Assembly: GCA_964555935.1 (NCBI GenBank)
Contig: CAZKUN010000008.1
Coordinates: 19,839 to 83,838 of the forward strand
Source of the DNA: CAZKUN01 sp964555935
GTDB taxonomy: Bacteria > Armatimonadota > Zipacnadia > Zipacnadales > VGFC01
Length of the DNA: 64,000 nucleotides
Reading direction: 5' to 3'
Of the stretch, positions 36,722 to 46,582 are shown one piece after another. The notes beneath the pieces are model-generated. The model did no database searches and was not told the DNA's origin. It was given only the letters and a program-made list of their open reading frames with translations. Numbering within the stretch: position 1 is the stretch's first letter; every line of letters starts with the position of its first letter. Both the position numbers and the translations under genes were made by a program.

Positions 36722-39008
36722 GACTGTCCCCCTGGGCGTCGTCATCGCCCGCTGATGTATCGAGGTACCGCTGAGCGAGTCCCGCCAGCTTACGAATGCG
36801 CGGACTGCGCTCATCGCTCACGCGCTCGGCGAGCGCGCGCAGCGACGCCGGAGTCGCTATCTGCGCGAGCGCCCTCGCCGCCGCCACTCGCAGTTGGTCG
36901 TTGCGTTTCTGCCCCATCCAGCTTGGCTTCCGTACTATCTCGGCTAGAGTCGGCGTTGCCCCACGGTAGCGCAGACGTCCAAGACCCCGCGCGACAGCAA
37001 CGTTTAGCGCCTGGGTGCGGTCCAACGGAGAGAATGGGCGAAGCTGCTGAAACAGTTGGTCGCCCGCGCCAGAATCATCCGCCAGCGCAAGGTAAGCGGC
37101 GGCCGCGCAGGCAATGCCCATTTCCGAGTCGCGCAGCGCCTGCGACAACAGATCGATGAACTCCTCCGGCGACTTCCCGATGCCCTCGATGATCTCCCAT
37201 CGCAGCGGGTAGAAGCCCTCGTTCAATATCTGGGACAACTCGACGCGCTCCGCGTCGCCGCCCCGCGCGACCAGCACGCCGATGACATCGCGCGCGACGT
37301 CCGTATCGATATCTGTTACGCGCCGGGTGAGACCGACGCCGTCCTGTCTCGCGTAACCGCGGTTGCTCGCCTCCGTCAGTACCGTGGCAATGAGCATGTT
37401 GGTCTCGGGCGTGACCCACTCCTCATCGCCGCCCAGCAACCTCAGCAGGGCCCCGCGCCCCTCATCATCCGTATACGCGAGCGCGGTCACCAAGGCGGCG
37501 CGATCGTCCGCGTCAGCTCCGGCCAAAGCGCCTGCGAGCGCGCTCGACTGCTCCCAGGCTCCCAACTCGTTGAGCGCCGCGGCGGCATCCGCTTCCGCGA
37601 CCTCGGGCAGCGGCGATTCCGGACCGATCAGGCCCACCAGCCCAACGGCAACCGACACGACCGCCGCGGGCCGCTCATCCTCCGATATCTTGGCTAGCGC
37701 ATCCCGGAGCGACGTGAGTATCGCCGCGTGGCGCCCGCGCGGGTGAGGCAGAGCGAGTAAGTCGATGCACAGAAGCGCCCGAGGGGCCCACTGGTCAGGC
37801 CCGACAGCATCCGCCAGCGCGCTCGCCATGGATGCTCGGCGCTGTTGGCTCTCCGTCAGGGCCATCTGCTTGAAGCCCGCGCCGCCCTCCGTCGCGTCCT
37901 CTCGCAAGCTGCGCATGACCAGGCCCATCGTGTTCTCGAAGACATCCTCCGCCATCCCATCGTCAACCAGCGACTCGCGAAGCGCCGGTTCGATTTCCTT
38001 CAGCCGCTCAGGGTCGCCCGTTATTCGCTCGAGCAGCCGCCGCTGGACCACGGACGCCTCGTTCGAGACGTCATGGGGCGCTCGACGCACGATCTCTATG
38101 ATCTCTTCGGTCGAGAGGTGCTTGGCAATGTCGCGGAGCGCCTGGTAGCTCTCGGACGCCGTATCGCCCACGGCTCGAAATGCCAGAGCCACCAACTCCG
38201 GCTCCATCTCGCGGACGGCGCTCGCGAGTCCTGCGGCCACCCGTTCGGGGCCCACGCCGCTTGTTTCGGCCCCCACATCGGATAGCCGCTGCAGCGACCG
38301 CGCCAAGGCGTCGCCGGCTTCTTCGAGCTTCTCTATCCGCACATCGCCGACCATCACGTGCTGCGCGCCTTCGGACGCATCATCGGGATCCATGCCGAAC
38401 GCAGCCAGGACAGCCGCTTGCAGCGCGGCGGCCAGGTCACTGGGGGAATCCAGCATCGCCAGCGCCTGGGCGCACTGCTCGTCGGACAGTTCGCCTGGGG
38501 CTTTCGTGCTCTCGCCGACCAGCTTCATGATGAACGCGCCGTCGTCGGGGAGGTCATCGTCCTCGGTCGTGCCGGGATCCGTCTTGGCGACGAACCCCGC
38601 GTAGTCGATCTGCTTCACCTGCAGGGCCCGCGCCTTCGCGGCTTTCAACCGTTCCTTGAGAGGCGGCTCATCATCGTCTTCGGACGGCGTCATCATCTCC
38701 AGCAAGAGACTGATCTCGCGGGGCGTCATGCCCGGCCGCACGGTCACGCCGGCGATGCCTTGGTTCCACCACAGTTCCGCAAGGATCCTGAGAGCCCCAT
38801 CCTCGTCAGGGAGGTCTTCGCCATCCACCCGCAGCACGTCGCGCGCGCAGATGATATCAGCCTCGGCGCGTTCACCCAGCAATTCGCGCAGCGCCGTCTC
38901 CGCCGCTTCGACTGCCTCGGCGTGACTGAGGTGCTCGGGCGGGTAGAGTGCCCTCATGCCGGCAGCTCGTCTGAGCTGTCGGATGGCTACGCATGGGTTC
39001 TCACTCAT
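36711..39008 (-). CDS. HEAT-repeat protein with N-terminal module shared with the HD-GYP gene
   Basis: A 765-residue protein of no clear enzyme class. Residues about 1-125 (ALYPPEHLSHAEAVEAAETALREL, then GVTVRPGMTPREISLLLEMM) resemble the N-terminal module of the downstream HD-GYP protein in layout: Y-P-x-x-H, helix, an active middle strand, and G-(V/M)-x-x-R-E-(L/I)-S-x-L. About 130-190 is acidic linker. About 230-750 is helical and ends in HEAT-type repeats (LRVAAARALAQIATPASLRALAERV). HEAT repeats usually bind proteins. With the HD-GYP gene overlapping its end it may be a target or adaptor for that signalling protein. The assignment is by pattern, not by database. Confidence 0.6.
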   Translation of the reverse strand: MSENPCVAIRQLRRAAGMRALYPPEHLSHAEAVEAAETALRELLGERAEADIICARDVLRVDGEDLPDEDGALRILAELWWNQGIAGVTVRPGMTPREISLLLEMMTPSEDDDEPPLKERLKAAKARALQVKQIDYAGFVAKTDPGTTEDDDLPDDGAFIMKLVGESTKAPGELSDEQCAQALAMLDSPSDLAAALQAAVLAAFGMDPDDASEGAQHVMVGDVRIEKLEEAGDALARSLQRLSDVGAETSGVGPERVAAGLASAVREMEPELVALAFRAVGDTASESYQALRDIAKHLSTEEIIEIVRRAPHDVSNEASVVQRRLLERITGDPERLKEIEPALRESLVDDGMAEDVFENTMGLVMRSLREDATEGGAGFKQMALTESQQRRASMASALADAVGPDQWAPRALLCIDLLALPHPRGRHAAILTSLRDALAKISEDERPAAVVSVAVGLVGLIGPESPLPEVAEADAAAALNELGAWEQSSALAGALAGADADDRAALVTALAYTDDEGRGALLRLLGGDEEWVTPETNMLIATVLTEASNRGYARQDGVGLTRRVTDIDTDVARDVIGVLVARGGDAERVELSQILNEGFYPLRWEIIEGIGKSPEEFIDLLSQALRDSEMGIACAAAAYLALADDSGAGDQLFQQLRPFSPLDRTQALNVAVARGLGRLRYRGATPTLAEIVRKPSWMGQKRNDQLRVAAARALAQIATPASLRALAERVSDERSPRIRKLAGLAQRYLDTSAGDDDAQGDSHAA

Positions 39009-39166
39009 CAGATTCTACTTACCACAGTGCCTTGAGAATCGCTAGAGGAAATGTAAACAAGGGGTAACTAAGAGACCTTCGCTGATGACCCAAGCACCGA
39101 CATCAGCCCCGGATCCGCCCGAATCCAGGTCGGCTGCAATAGCGGCATCTCAACACGCAACCACCA

Positions 39167-41602
39167 TCACGGCCTCGCAAGCGCGACAGATCCTGGCTCC
39201 ACCGTGACCGGCCCGGTCAGGGATGCGCCTGCATCCGCCGCCAGCGTCACAGGCTGCTCGGTGGGGTTGAACAGAGCCACTACGAGCTTGCCGGATACCT
39301 CGCAGGTGAGCCCCCACACGCCCTCGGCTTCCACCCGCCGCACGTTCACAGGGGGAGCCGCGCCATCCGGGAAGACCGTCACCACGTACCGCACCGGATC
39401 GCCGGGCTCCGCCTCGAAGCTCTCGCCGCCGGTCCGCAGCGAGATGGCGTGATTCGGCGTCGTCTTCTTCGCGTATCCCGGTCGCGCCGGACCAGCCGAG
39501 ATATCAGCGAAGTTGTGCTCATCGATCCGCGCGCGCATCCGGCCACACGTGTACAGACCGAGGTCACCGTCATGCGTAACGGCTCGAGTCGGGCCAAGAC
39601 GGATCTCCCCGCCGAGATACGGCACGGTCTGCGCTTCCTCCGCCTCAAGCTCAACCAACCCCACGAGCCCGACAGGGGTCAGCAACCATACTTGCGTCGC
39701 AATCCATGGAGTCGGCTCAACCACGCGGTCGGGGATGCTGTTGATGTAGGGCTTCCGCGGCGAGTAGCGAGCGCCGAGCGCCGCCACGTCGCCGTCGATC
39801 ACCGTATCGGTGATGTCATCGAGTCCCGACAGGTACAGGTGCGTCCGGTCGCGCGCGCCTTCGCCTCCCAGCGCGACCTCGATGTTCGCCGCCAATAGCG
39901 CGCTGTCCAGCGGCTGAGGCGTGATGGGGTCGGTCAGCATCGCGCCGACGAATGTGTCTCGCCCCCCGCCGCCAGGCACCCCAGCGAAGTACCAGTTCCC
40001 AAACCGACCGCGCGGGCCCCGGATGTCGGGGTCGTGCCGGACGTAGCCGTCGTCCAGTTCGCGCGATCCCACATCCCCTCGGTAGAACATCCCCGCATAC
40101 ACCGCCTTGTAGTCGCTACCCGGACCTCGCCGCTCCAGCAACCGATCCGCCAGCCACTTGTTCCGCGCGTCACCGGTGAGCCCAGCGATGATCTCCGGCC
40201 CGCACGGCGCGCCATCGGACCAGTAGTGCTTCCACCAGGCGTCCGTGTAATACTCCGGCACCGCCTCGTTGGAGGACGCCGACGGGTAGTAGCCCACCGT
40301 CCCCTCAAGCAAGCTCCGCGCTCTCTCGTCGCCGGTCAGCTTCAGGTACCGCGCGATCCACACCACGTTGAGGTCGTGATAACAGGGGATCTCCGTCTCG
40401 GGCCCGATGTAGTTCAGCCCCCCGCCCGGGAGCAGGTGCGCCTCCAACGCGGCGAGCGTCTCGTTCATGCTGTCGCGGTAGCGATCCTCACCCCAGAACT
40501 CCGTCGCGAGCGCCATCTCGTACAGGTGAAACACGTCCTGGTTCGGGTACATGCCCGCGCCCGTGCTCCACGCGTGGCCCGACTTCAGCCCCCAGTGCTC
40601 GTGCTGGAAGTCCACGAGCGCGCGCAGATTGGGCTCCCATTCCGCCCACTTCGCCTCACCGACGGGCAGTTGCCGCAGCCACCAGATCGAGTCCATCAGC
40701 GGACCAAGCGCAAACCGATCGCTGTTCGGATCGCCTGAATCCCACTTCCGCGAGTAGAACCACGAGCCGTCCTTCTGCTGCTCCAGGCAATAGCTCACCA
40801 GCGCCGACGCGTGTTCGACCAGCAACCCATCACCCTTGCGCGGCGAATCATCTGACGCCGCCCCCCAAGCCGCCACCAGAGCGCGCGATGCCAGTCCCCC
40901 GAACGACCACGCAGAGCTCACCTCATCCGGCAAGCCCGGATCAGCCTTCATCTTCGCCAGGTACTCCAGCGCGCTGAGGAAGTACGGATTCCCACTGGCT
41001 TTCAGCGCGGCGATCCGCTCCTTCCGCTCGCGAGCCAGCCATGTGTCCAGGTCTGTCTCCTCGAGGTCCTCCGGCGAATGAAGCGCGAGGTCATCGAAGA
41101 CAATCGTCAGCCCCTCGGGCACGTCATCCTGACCATACCCCTGCGCGCGGAAGCCGATCGCCTTGATCGCATGCCACCCTATCGGCTCATACGCCTCCCG
41201 GCAGTCGGCCAGCTTGATCCGATGCTCCTTCCACCCTTCCCAGTCAAGCTGCCAGTCGATGATGTAGTAGCCGCCCTCGGCTGGGAACACGAGCGGGATC
41301 TTGAAGTCCACCGGCTCATCCAGATGCGCCCAAAAGACGAACTCGTCGAACTTCGACCAGTCCTTGACGTACGGAACCGAATCGAGGGTCGGCTTCTCCC
41401 CGACATCCCATTTCAGCGCGCCGGTTCCGCCGTGGACGGGATCAGACGCCAGGTCCGTCCCATTCCACGGGCCAAACCGCCCCTCAAAGCCGTCGATGGC
41501 CAGCAGCGTGTCCGCCGAGGCCGTCCCTGCGATTGATGCCGCGAAGAGCAGCGCCCACGTTGCGGACGGAAGGGCGATCCGTACGTTGATGGGTCGTATC
41601 AT
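39167..41602 (-). CDS. Large secreted toroid-type glycan enzyme with N-terminal binding domain
   Basis: An 811-residue protein. The start at 41602 (MIRPINVRIALPSATWALLF, then SIAGTASA) gives a signal peptide; a longer reading starts earlier without a ribosome site. Residues about 30-185 are a CBM-like beta-sandwich (DGFEGRFGPWNGTD, FVFWAHLDEPVDFKIPLVFP). About 190-520 are an alpha/alpha-toroid with repeated aromatic helices (LEYLAKMKADPGLPD, QHEHWGLKSGHAWSTG, LPGGGLNYIGPETEIPCYHD). About 540-811 are beta-rich, ending SLTGPVTVEPGSVALARP. The layout fits a polysaccharide lyase or exo-glycosidase, but I recognise no family signature. Confidence 0.5.
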   Translation of the reverse strand: MIRPINVRIALPSATWALLFAASIAGTASADTLLAIDGFEGRFGPWNGTDLASDPVHGGTGALKWDVGEKPTLDSVPYVKDWSKFDEFVFWAHLDEPVDFKIPLVFPAEGGYYIIDWQLDWEGWKEHRIKLADCREAYEPIGWHAIKAIGFRAQGYGQDDVPEGLTIVFDDLALHSPEDLEETDLDTWLARERKERIAALKASGNPYFLSALEYLAKMKADPGLPDEVSSAWSFGGLASRALVAAWGAASDDSPRKGDGLLVEHASALVSYCLEQQKDGSWFYSRKWDSGDPNSDRFALGPLMDSIWWLRQLPVGEAKWAEWEPNLRALVDFQHEHWGLKSGHAWSTGAGMYPNQDVFHLYEMALATEFWGEDRYRDSMNETLAALEAHLLPGGGLNYIGPETEIPCYHDLNVVWIARYLKLTGDERARSLLEGTVGYYPSASSNEAVPEYYTDAWWKHYWSDGAPCGPEIIAGLTGDARNKWLADRLLERRGPGSDYKAVYAGMFYRGDVGSRELDDGYVRHDPDIRGPRGRFGNWYFAGVPGGGGRDTFVGAMLTDPITPQPLDSALLAANIEVALGGEGARDRTHLYLSGLDDITDTVIDGDVAALGARYSPRKPYINSIPDRVVEPTPWIATQVWLLTPVGLVGLVELEAEEAQTVPYLGGEIRLGPTRAVTHDGDLGLYTCGRMRARIDEHNFADISAGPARPGYAKKTTPNHAISLRTGGESFEAEPGDPVRYVVTVFPDGAAPPVNVRRVEAEGVWGLTCEVSGKLVVALFNPTEQPVTLAADAGASLTGPVTVEPGSVALARP

Positions 41603-41763
41603 GGTGACACTCGGTTCGCGAGTTGGGTAGAAGGCCCCTGCCCAAGGAATTGGCGAAACGCCGACGGCGACAGACACACATAGTACCGATGCTTGCCTAC
41701 CATAGACGGTTCCCTGTGACGAGGAGAGAATGGTGCGCTCACGTGAATGAGTCTCTATGAGGG

Positions 41764-42336
41764 GTGGTGCTGCTCACGTCCTCCGCGAATCCGATTCACC
41801 TCGCAGACCTTGGCGATCACCACATGGGTCTCACAGAGCCTGTCGCCGGTGCCTTGCACGAAGCAGCGTCCGTCTGCCTGGATCGTCATCATGATCCTCC
41901 AGTGACCATCCAGGTTGATGCGGACGGCGAGTCCTCTGCGATGACCGTTGCTTGGACTCCACCAGATGAACGCGTGCTCCGCTGCCACGCCAACGAGATC
42001 GATGCAACAGAGGATGGTGCTTGCGCGGTCAGCATGGCGTGTGTCGAGCGGACCTTGGCACTCGTGGTCATCGGGCGTACCCACCACGCAACGGGTGCCG
42101 ACTGGTACGTAGGTCCGAAGGGAACCGAGGTTGACGAGACGGGGTTGCCAAACCTGGACGATCCGTCCGTACTGGGTCTTGAGGTGTCGGGCGTCGATCG
42201 GGGTTCCATCGGAGGTCGTCTGAAGGACAAGAAGAAACAGATCCTGAAGGCCGATTACTTCCCAGCTGGTATCGCTGCGGTTGTGGGGTTTGAGCGTGCC
42301 ATTGTTGGTATCGCGAGGGTCAGCGCTGAAGGATAG
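41764..42336 (+). CDS. Hypothetical protein, first gene of an unrecognised two-gene cassette
   Basis: A 190-residue protein. The start is uncertain: a GTG at 41764 or the ATG at 41824 (MGLTEPVAGALHE). It reads as real protein and its codon use is less GC-rich at third positions than neighbouring genes. C-terminal features are WYVGPKGTEVDETGLPNLDD, then LEVSGVDRGSIGGRLKDKK; the Glu-x-Ser-Gly and later Lys-rich helix, followed by VVGFERAIVGIARV, resemble a PD-(D/E)xK-like core only loosely. It ends four bases before the next gene, so the two are a pair. An antisense frame at 41755-42087 is weaker. No function is assigned. Confidence 0.55.
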   Translation: MVLLTSSANPIHLADLGDHHMGLTEPVAGALHEAASVCLDRHHDPPVTIQVDADGESSAMTVAWTPPDERVLRCHANEIDATEDGACAVSMACVERTLALVVIGRTHHATGADWYVGPKGTEVDETGLPNLDDPSVLGLEVSGVDRGSIGGRLKDKKKQILKADYFPAGIAAVVGFERAIVGIARVSAEG

Positions 42337-42340
42337 ACCG

Positions 42341-43477
42341 ATGTCAGATTACGACCAATCACAGGACCTGGCGACGAGGGCGGATACCGCTCTCGCCGCT
42401 GGCGACATCGCCACGGCGCGCCAACTCCACCGGGATGCCGGGGAGATCCAGGCTCGGTTGGTCGCCGCGCTGCCGCCGGATCGCGTTCGTACTCGATCCG
42501 CATTTGGTCTCAGCGCCGCATCATTGCTGTACCGCGGACAGGCCCTAGACGAGGCGGAGCGCCTTGTACACCAACTCCTCGCAGGCGGCGTAGCTGACGA
42601 CGGATGTCATGGGCGACTGCGTGCCCTGCTCTGTCGGATCTGGAACGAACGGAGACTGTCCGAGATCGACGTGCGTGAGGAGTCGGGAGCTTCTCTCTCG
42701 GTTACCCTCCAAGGGGGGCGGGTGTTGTACGGACGTGCCCCCATCGGTGTCGTGGACATGGTTACACGCCTGACTACAAACTACATTCGAAGAATGGCTG
42801 CCTGGCGAAACGGTCGGGCCTACAGGCGGAGGGAGACGGGCACCGGAGATGACCTGATAGAGGGCTATCGGGCCCACGCGTTCGAACCCGTCGCCAGCAG
42901 CTACAGGGTGGAGTTCCACCTGGCGCGCCACCAACTCGCGCTGGACCTCGGCCCGGCATTTTCGGGCCAGGCCACGCCGACGGACATCATCGACGGCTGC
43001 ATGACGCTGGCTCGGCTCGTGCGAACGTCCCGACAGGATGAAGTGCGCGAGTACATTCAGGACCCCAAGTACCGCGGTGCTTTGGTCAGGCTAGTCCACG
43101 CTCTTGTGCCGGACGGCCACGACATAGGTGAGGTTGAGTTGCGCCGCCCCGAGGAGGAGAAGGAGCGCGCCGTCCGCCTGAGCCACGCCATGCGGCGTCC
43201 CGTTGGGAGCCTCTTGAGGGCAATCGCCCCGCCGCCGCGTTCAGACGTGGGCACCCGAGCGGAGACGCTCGAAGGTACACTCCGTGCCATCGATCTGGAT
43301 GACGGCCAGCTGCGCCTAGTGTGGCCAGGCGGCGAGCGGCTGATTGAGATCCAGGACGAACTGCACGACGTGATCGGCCCCATGCTCAACCGGGACGTCC
43401 GCGTCGAAGCGCATCTTCCCCCGCCCCGGACGAAGATATGGATCGCGAGTGACGTACAACTGTTGCACCGAGACTAG
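42341..43477 (+). CDS. Hypothetical TPR-like protein, second gene of the two-gene cassette
   Basis: A 378-residue protein starting MSDYDQSQD at 42341 with GAAGGA seven bases upstream, and four bases after the previous stop. Residues about 10-90 are TPR-like helices (ATRADTALAAGDIATARQLHRDAG, SLLYRGQALDEAERLVHQLL). About 100-300 are mixed and show no family. About 315-360 is a compact beta-barrel-like segment (LEGTLRAIDLDDGQLRLVWPGG, then MLNRDVRVEAHL). It contains at 42631-42645 a 15-base match to the dispersed repeat family. No catalytic motif was found. With the preceding gene it looks like a mobile cassette of unknown role; a defence or toxin-antitoxin role is only a guess. Confidence 0.6.
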   Translation: MSDYDQSQDLATRADTALAAGDIATARQLHRDAGEIQARLVAALPPDRVRTRSAFGLSAASLLYRGQALDEAERLVHQLLAGGVADDGCHGRLRALLCRIWNERRLSEIDVREESGASLSVTLQGGRVLYGRAPIGVVDMVTRLTTNYIRRMAAWRNGRAYRRRETGTGDDLIEGYRAHAFEPVASSYRVEFHLARHQLALDLGPAFSGQATPTDIIDGCMTLARLVRTSRQDEVREYIQDPKYRGALVRLVHALVPDGHDIGEVELRRPEEEKERAVRLSHAMRRPVGSLLRAIAPPPRSDVGTRAETLEGTLRAIDLDDGQLRLVWPGGERLIEIQDELHDVIGPMLNRDVRVEAHLPPPRTKIWIASDVQLLHRD

Positions 43478-43504
43478 AACCCCGTTGGGCGACCCGCTCT
43501 CATG

Positions 43505-46500
43505 TCAATCCCCCATCAGCGTGACCTGCCCGAAGCGGGCGCGGTCCTTCTCGCCGGCGATGCCCGCGTGCCAGCCGTAGTAGGCGCGGTTGGCCGTGTC
43601 CTTCTCGTTGACGCAGAGCCCAAAGCCAAACGTCGTGCCCGCCACCGGCGCTATGGGCGGTATCATTCGCCACGGGATCGCCGCCTCGTAGATCGTCTCT
43701 GAATCGCTCCGCGTGATCTCGTAGGGGAAGTCGATCGGCCCCGTCGGTTGGGGGGCAACCGCCCGCCACGCCCACGTCTGCGGGCCATCATCTGTCAGCG
43801 CGAGACCCCACTCGTAGTACGCGCTGCTCGGGGTATACGGGTCCGGCGCGAAGCCAAACTGCAGCCCGTCGCCGTCCCAGAGCGCCCCCTCGCCCTGATC
43901 GTTCGTATGGATGTCGTCGCGCACCCGAACGGCCATGTACAGATTCTCGTCATCCCACGTCAGTGCCGCCGTGGCGGAGAGGTCGTCCGGGTCGCTCGGC
44001 GCGCCATCTGTTGCGTGATGCGTCTCCCCGGTATCCGGGCCGACCTCGATTGGGAATGTCCCCGGCCAATCGTCGAGCGCCCCATCGATCGTTGGCGCCG
44101 TGTCCATGCGGCGCGCCGGTGTGAACACGAGCGTTCGCATCAGCCGATCCGCGGCGCCCTTGTCCGTCTCAACCCGCAACACGCAGTCATACCGCGCCAG
44201 CGACGAGGCCGCGATGGGCATCGGCGCTTGAGCCTCAGCCGTCTCCCCTGGCGCAAGATCGGCGATCCGCTGCAGCGACGGCTGCGGACGAAGCGCGTCG
44301 GAGACCGGCGACTGCACGGTCACATCAGCGGAGATCGGGTCCGGCGAGAGGTTTGTCACCCGCCACGTCACCGAAGCCGGATCGCCCGGCACGGGCGTCA
44401 TATCCAGCGCCAGCGATTCCGTGACATCGACGCGCATCCGGGCGAAGCTGGTATCCACGCCTCCGTCCCTCGCCTGGAAGACGACCCAATCGGCGCCGAT
44501 GCGCGCTCCCGGAGCCGCCGTGACGGAGAGTTCGCCGTCCTCAATCGGGGAGGCCATAATGCCATCGGGCACCCGTATCTCGCCACGCGGAACCGGGTTC
44601 CTAACGGTCGTGCCGCTACCCCTGGCCAGCGACAGGTCCTCGATGGCAGGGCCGTCGGTATCGCGCCGCGTCCCCGTGCCCGAGGGCAAGTCAAGCAACA
44701 GCGGCTCGTCACGCAGATCGACTCCTAGTCCACCTCCGACCGACACGGGCCACTCGTGTCCCGCCACATCCACTAGAGTCCCCGCGCCCGTCCCGCACGG
44801 CAACTGCGCGTAGCCCTGGGCGCCTGTCCCCTCCGCCCAAGCGACGAAGATCGAGCGGTCGCCCTTCGCCCATTCGTAGACATGCATCCCCTCACCGGCA
44901 TCGATCCGTCGCGCGAACTCCGCGCCCTCTAGCGCGTGGCTAAACCGCGCGTACGCCGCCGCGCCCTCGTGCGGCTCGCCCGTGCCGGGGTCGATCAGCG
45001 AGCAGTAGCGGAACTCACCCGTGTTCACCCAGTGCATCACAAACCACCACGACGCCAGCACGCCATGCGCCTCCGCCACCGCAAACCGCTTATACACGTG
45101 CGACGCCTTCACGCGCTCGGGCATCGGCGTCCCGAGCTGGCCGGTGACCTCGGTGATGGTAATCGGCTTGTCCACGCCGTGCTTGGCCATATCGGCCCGC
45201 ACCTTCGTCAGCAGCGCGTCCATCTGGGGAATCGGCACGTACAGGTGTATGTCGATGATATCTGTGTAATCGCCGCCACCCGCCGCGAGCAACTTATCGA
45301 CCATATCGGGATCCACATTCAACCCCGTGATCCCGCCCCACATCACCTGGCACTCGGGGTCGGCGCGTTTGGCCGCCTCGTACCCGACCTTCAGCACTTC
45401 CGCCCACCGCTCCGGGATGCCCGGCTGGTACAGATGCGGCTCGTTCCCGAGCTGCCAGTACTTCACCAGGTGCTTGAACTTCGCCACCGACTCCTCGACA
45501 AACGCGCCGTATTCCTCGAGCGATATCCGCCGGTCAAGCGCCTGATTCGCCTGGTTGATCATGCCAACGTAGATCACGCCATACCGCTTCGCCAGTTCCA
45601 TCTCCCGCTCGTTCCAGTTGAAGTTCGGCCGCTCCCACCTCGCCCCCAGCCAGCGCTTCGTATACGAGTGGCCGACGAGTATTGCGAATGGCGAGGTCTC
45701 GTCGAGCGAGAAGTCCGTCGGTCGCGGGATGACCACCATCCCAAACTCCTGGGCCAGAGCGGATGCCGGGAGCGTCGTGACATGCGCTCGCAGGTGCTCG
45801 CGAATGGGGATCTCGGCTTCCGCGGCCTCGATCGTGACGCTGACGGGTCGATCCGAACGCGCCTCGCACTGCGCCTGGCCCGAGGTCAGGAGCTTCCCGC
45901 GCGAATCGTAGACATCCATGTGCAGCTCGACGTTCTGCGGCGGGCCTTGACGCGCCCGCACGGAGGCGTTCACCGCTAGCGGCGCGCCCGGCTCGAAGAT
46001 GCGCTCGGCCGCCCTGAGGGTAACCTCCACCGGCGGACCGGCCGATGCCATCTCGGTCGCGGGAGTCAGGGCAACGTCATCAAGCTCCGCGAGACCCGTC
46101 GATGACCAGTTGAATCGGAAACTGAAACGCCCGCTCGCGGTGCCCGCCGGAGCCGTGACGGCCCTCTCCCGATAGACCCACACGTGCGTCACGCCATTGA
46201 CCGCCGCCACGCGCTCAGAACCTAGCTCGCCCCCGCCCGCATCCGACCACTCCACCTCCAGCACCGCGCTGTAGTTCGGGTCCGCGCTCGGCGGCATCGA
46301 CGTCCGCAGCCATCCCGACGCAACATGCCGCCCCGGCGCCGCGGGGAAGCTCGGACCAACCACCCGCGGATCGGTCGCATCATCGGCTCGGCGAATCCGC
46401 GCGCCGGAAGGGCCCGTCCTCAACGCGTCGGCCGAGATCTCTGCGCCGTTCTCGACCGTCCATGCTCCCTCGTCCAGCGACGCGTCCGCCGCCAAGTTCG

Positions 46501-46582
46501 CGGGGGCCGCTGGAGCCGCCACATCCGTGACTTCGTAGCCGAATGACGGCGTCGAGCAAGCTGCGATCAGGAGCGCAAGCAT
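43505..46582 (-). CDS. Large exported multi-domain glycoside hydrolase (clan A, GH39/GH5-like) with C-terminal CBM9-like domain
   Basis: A 1025-residue protein. The N-terminus MLALLIAACSTPSFG has a possible lipobox (IAAC). Residues about 30-190 are a carbohydrate-binding beta-sandwich. About 280-590 is a TIM barrel: KYWQLGNEPHLY (about 379) carries the acid/base Glu in the NE pair, ITITEVTG (about 474) the nucleophile Glu. About 600-800 has Ig-like sheets. About 835-1025 is a CBM9-like domain (APTIDGALDDWPG, LTWDDENLYMAVRVRDD). Clan A enzymes cleave beta-linked xylans, glucans or mannans. The ATG overlaps the stop of the upstream CBM gene by one base (TAATG), so the two are co-translated. Confidence 0.7.
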   Translation of the reverse strand: MLALLIAACSTPSFGYEVTDVAAPAAPANLAADASLDEGAWTVENGAEISADALRTGPSGARIRRADDATDPRVVGPSFPAAPGRHVASGWLRTSMPPSADPNYSAVLEVEWSDAGGGELGSERVAAVNGVTHVWVYRERAVTAPAGTASGRFSFRFNWSSTGLAELDDVALTPATEMASAGPPVEVTLRAAERIFEPGAPLAVNASVRARQGPPQNVELHMDVYDSRGKLLTSGQAQCEARSDRPVSVTIEAAEAEIPIREHLRAHVTTLPASALAQEFGMVVIPRPTDFSLDETSPFAILVGHSYTKRWLGARWERPNFNWNEREMELAKRYGVIYVGMINQANQALDRRISLEEYGAFVEESVAKFKHLVKYWQLGNEPHLYQPGIPERWAEVLKVGYEAAKRADPECQVMWGGITGLNVDPDMVDKLLAAGGGDYTDIIDIHLYVPIPQMDALLTKVRADMAKHGVDKPITITEVTGQLGTPMPERVKASHVYKRFAVAEAHGVLASWWFVMHWVNTGEFRYCSLIDPGTGEPHEGAAAYARFSHALEGAEFARRIDAGEGMHVYEWAKGDRSIFVAWAEGTGAQGYAQLPCGTGAGTLVDVAGHEWPVSVGGGLGVDLRDEPLLLDLPSGTGTRRDTDGPAIEDLSLARGSGTTVRNPVPRGEIRVPDGIMASPIEDGELSVTAAPGARIGADWVVFQARDGGVDTSFARMRVDVTESLALDMTPVPGDPASVTWRVTNLSPDPISADVTVQSPVSDALRPQPSLQRIADLAPGETAEAQAPMPIAASSLARYDCVLRVETDKGAADRLMRTLVFTPARRMDTAPTIDGALDDWPGTFPIEVGPDTGETHHATDGAPSDPDDLSATAALTWDDENLYMAVRVRDDIHTNDQGEGALWDGDGLQFGFAPDPYTPSSAYYEWGLALTDDGPQTWAWRAVAPQPTGPIDFPYEITRSDSETIYEAAIPWRMIPPIAPVAGTTFGFGLCVNEKDTANRAYYGWHAGIAGEKDRARFGQVTLMGD

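Noticed and set aside
41755..42087. Minus-strand 110-residue frame opposite the 190-residue cassette gene
   Set aside because: Shadow of a better plus-strand frame; no family likeness or ribosome site.
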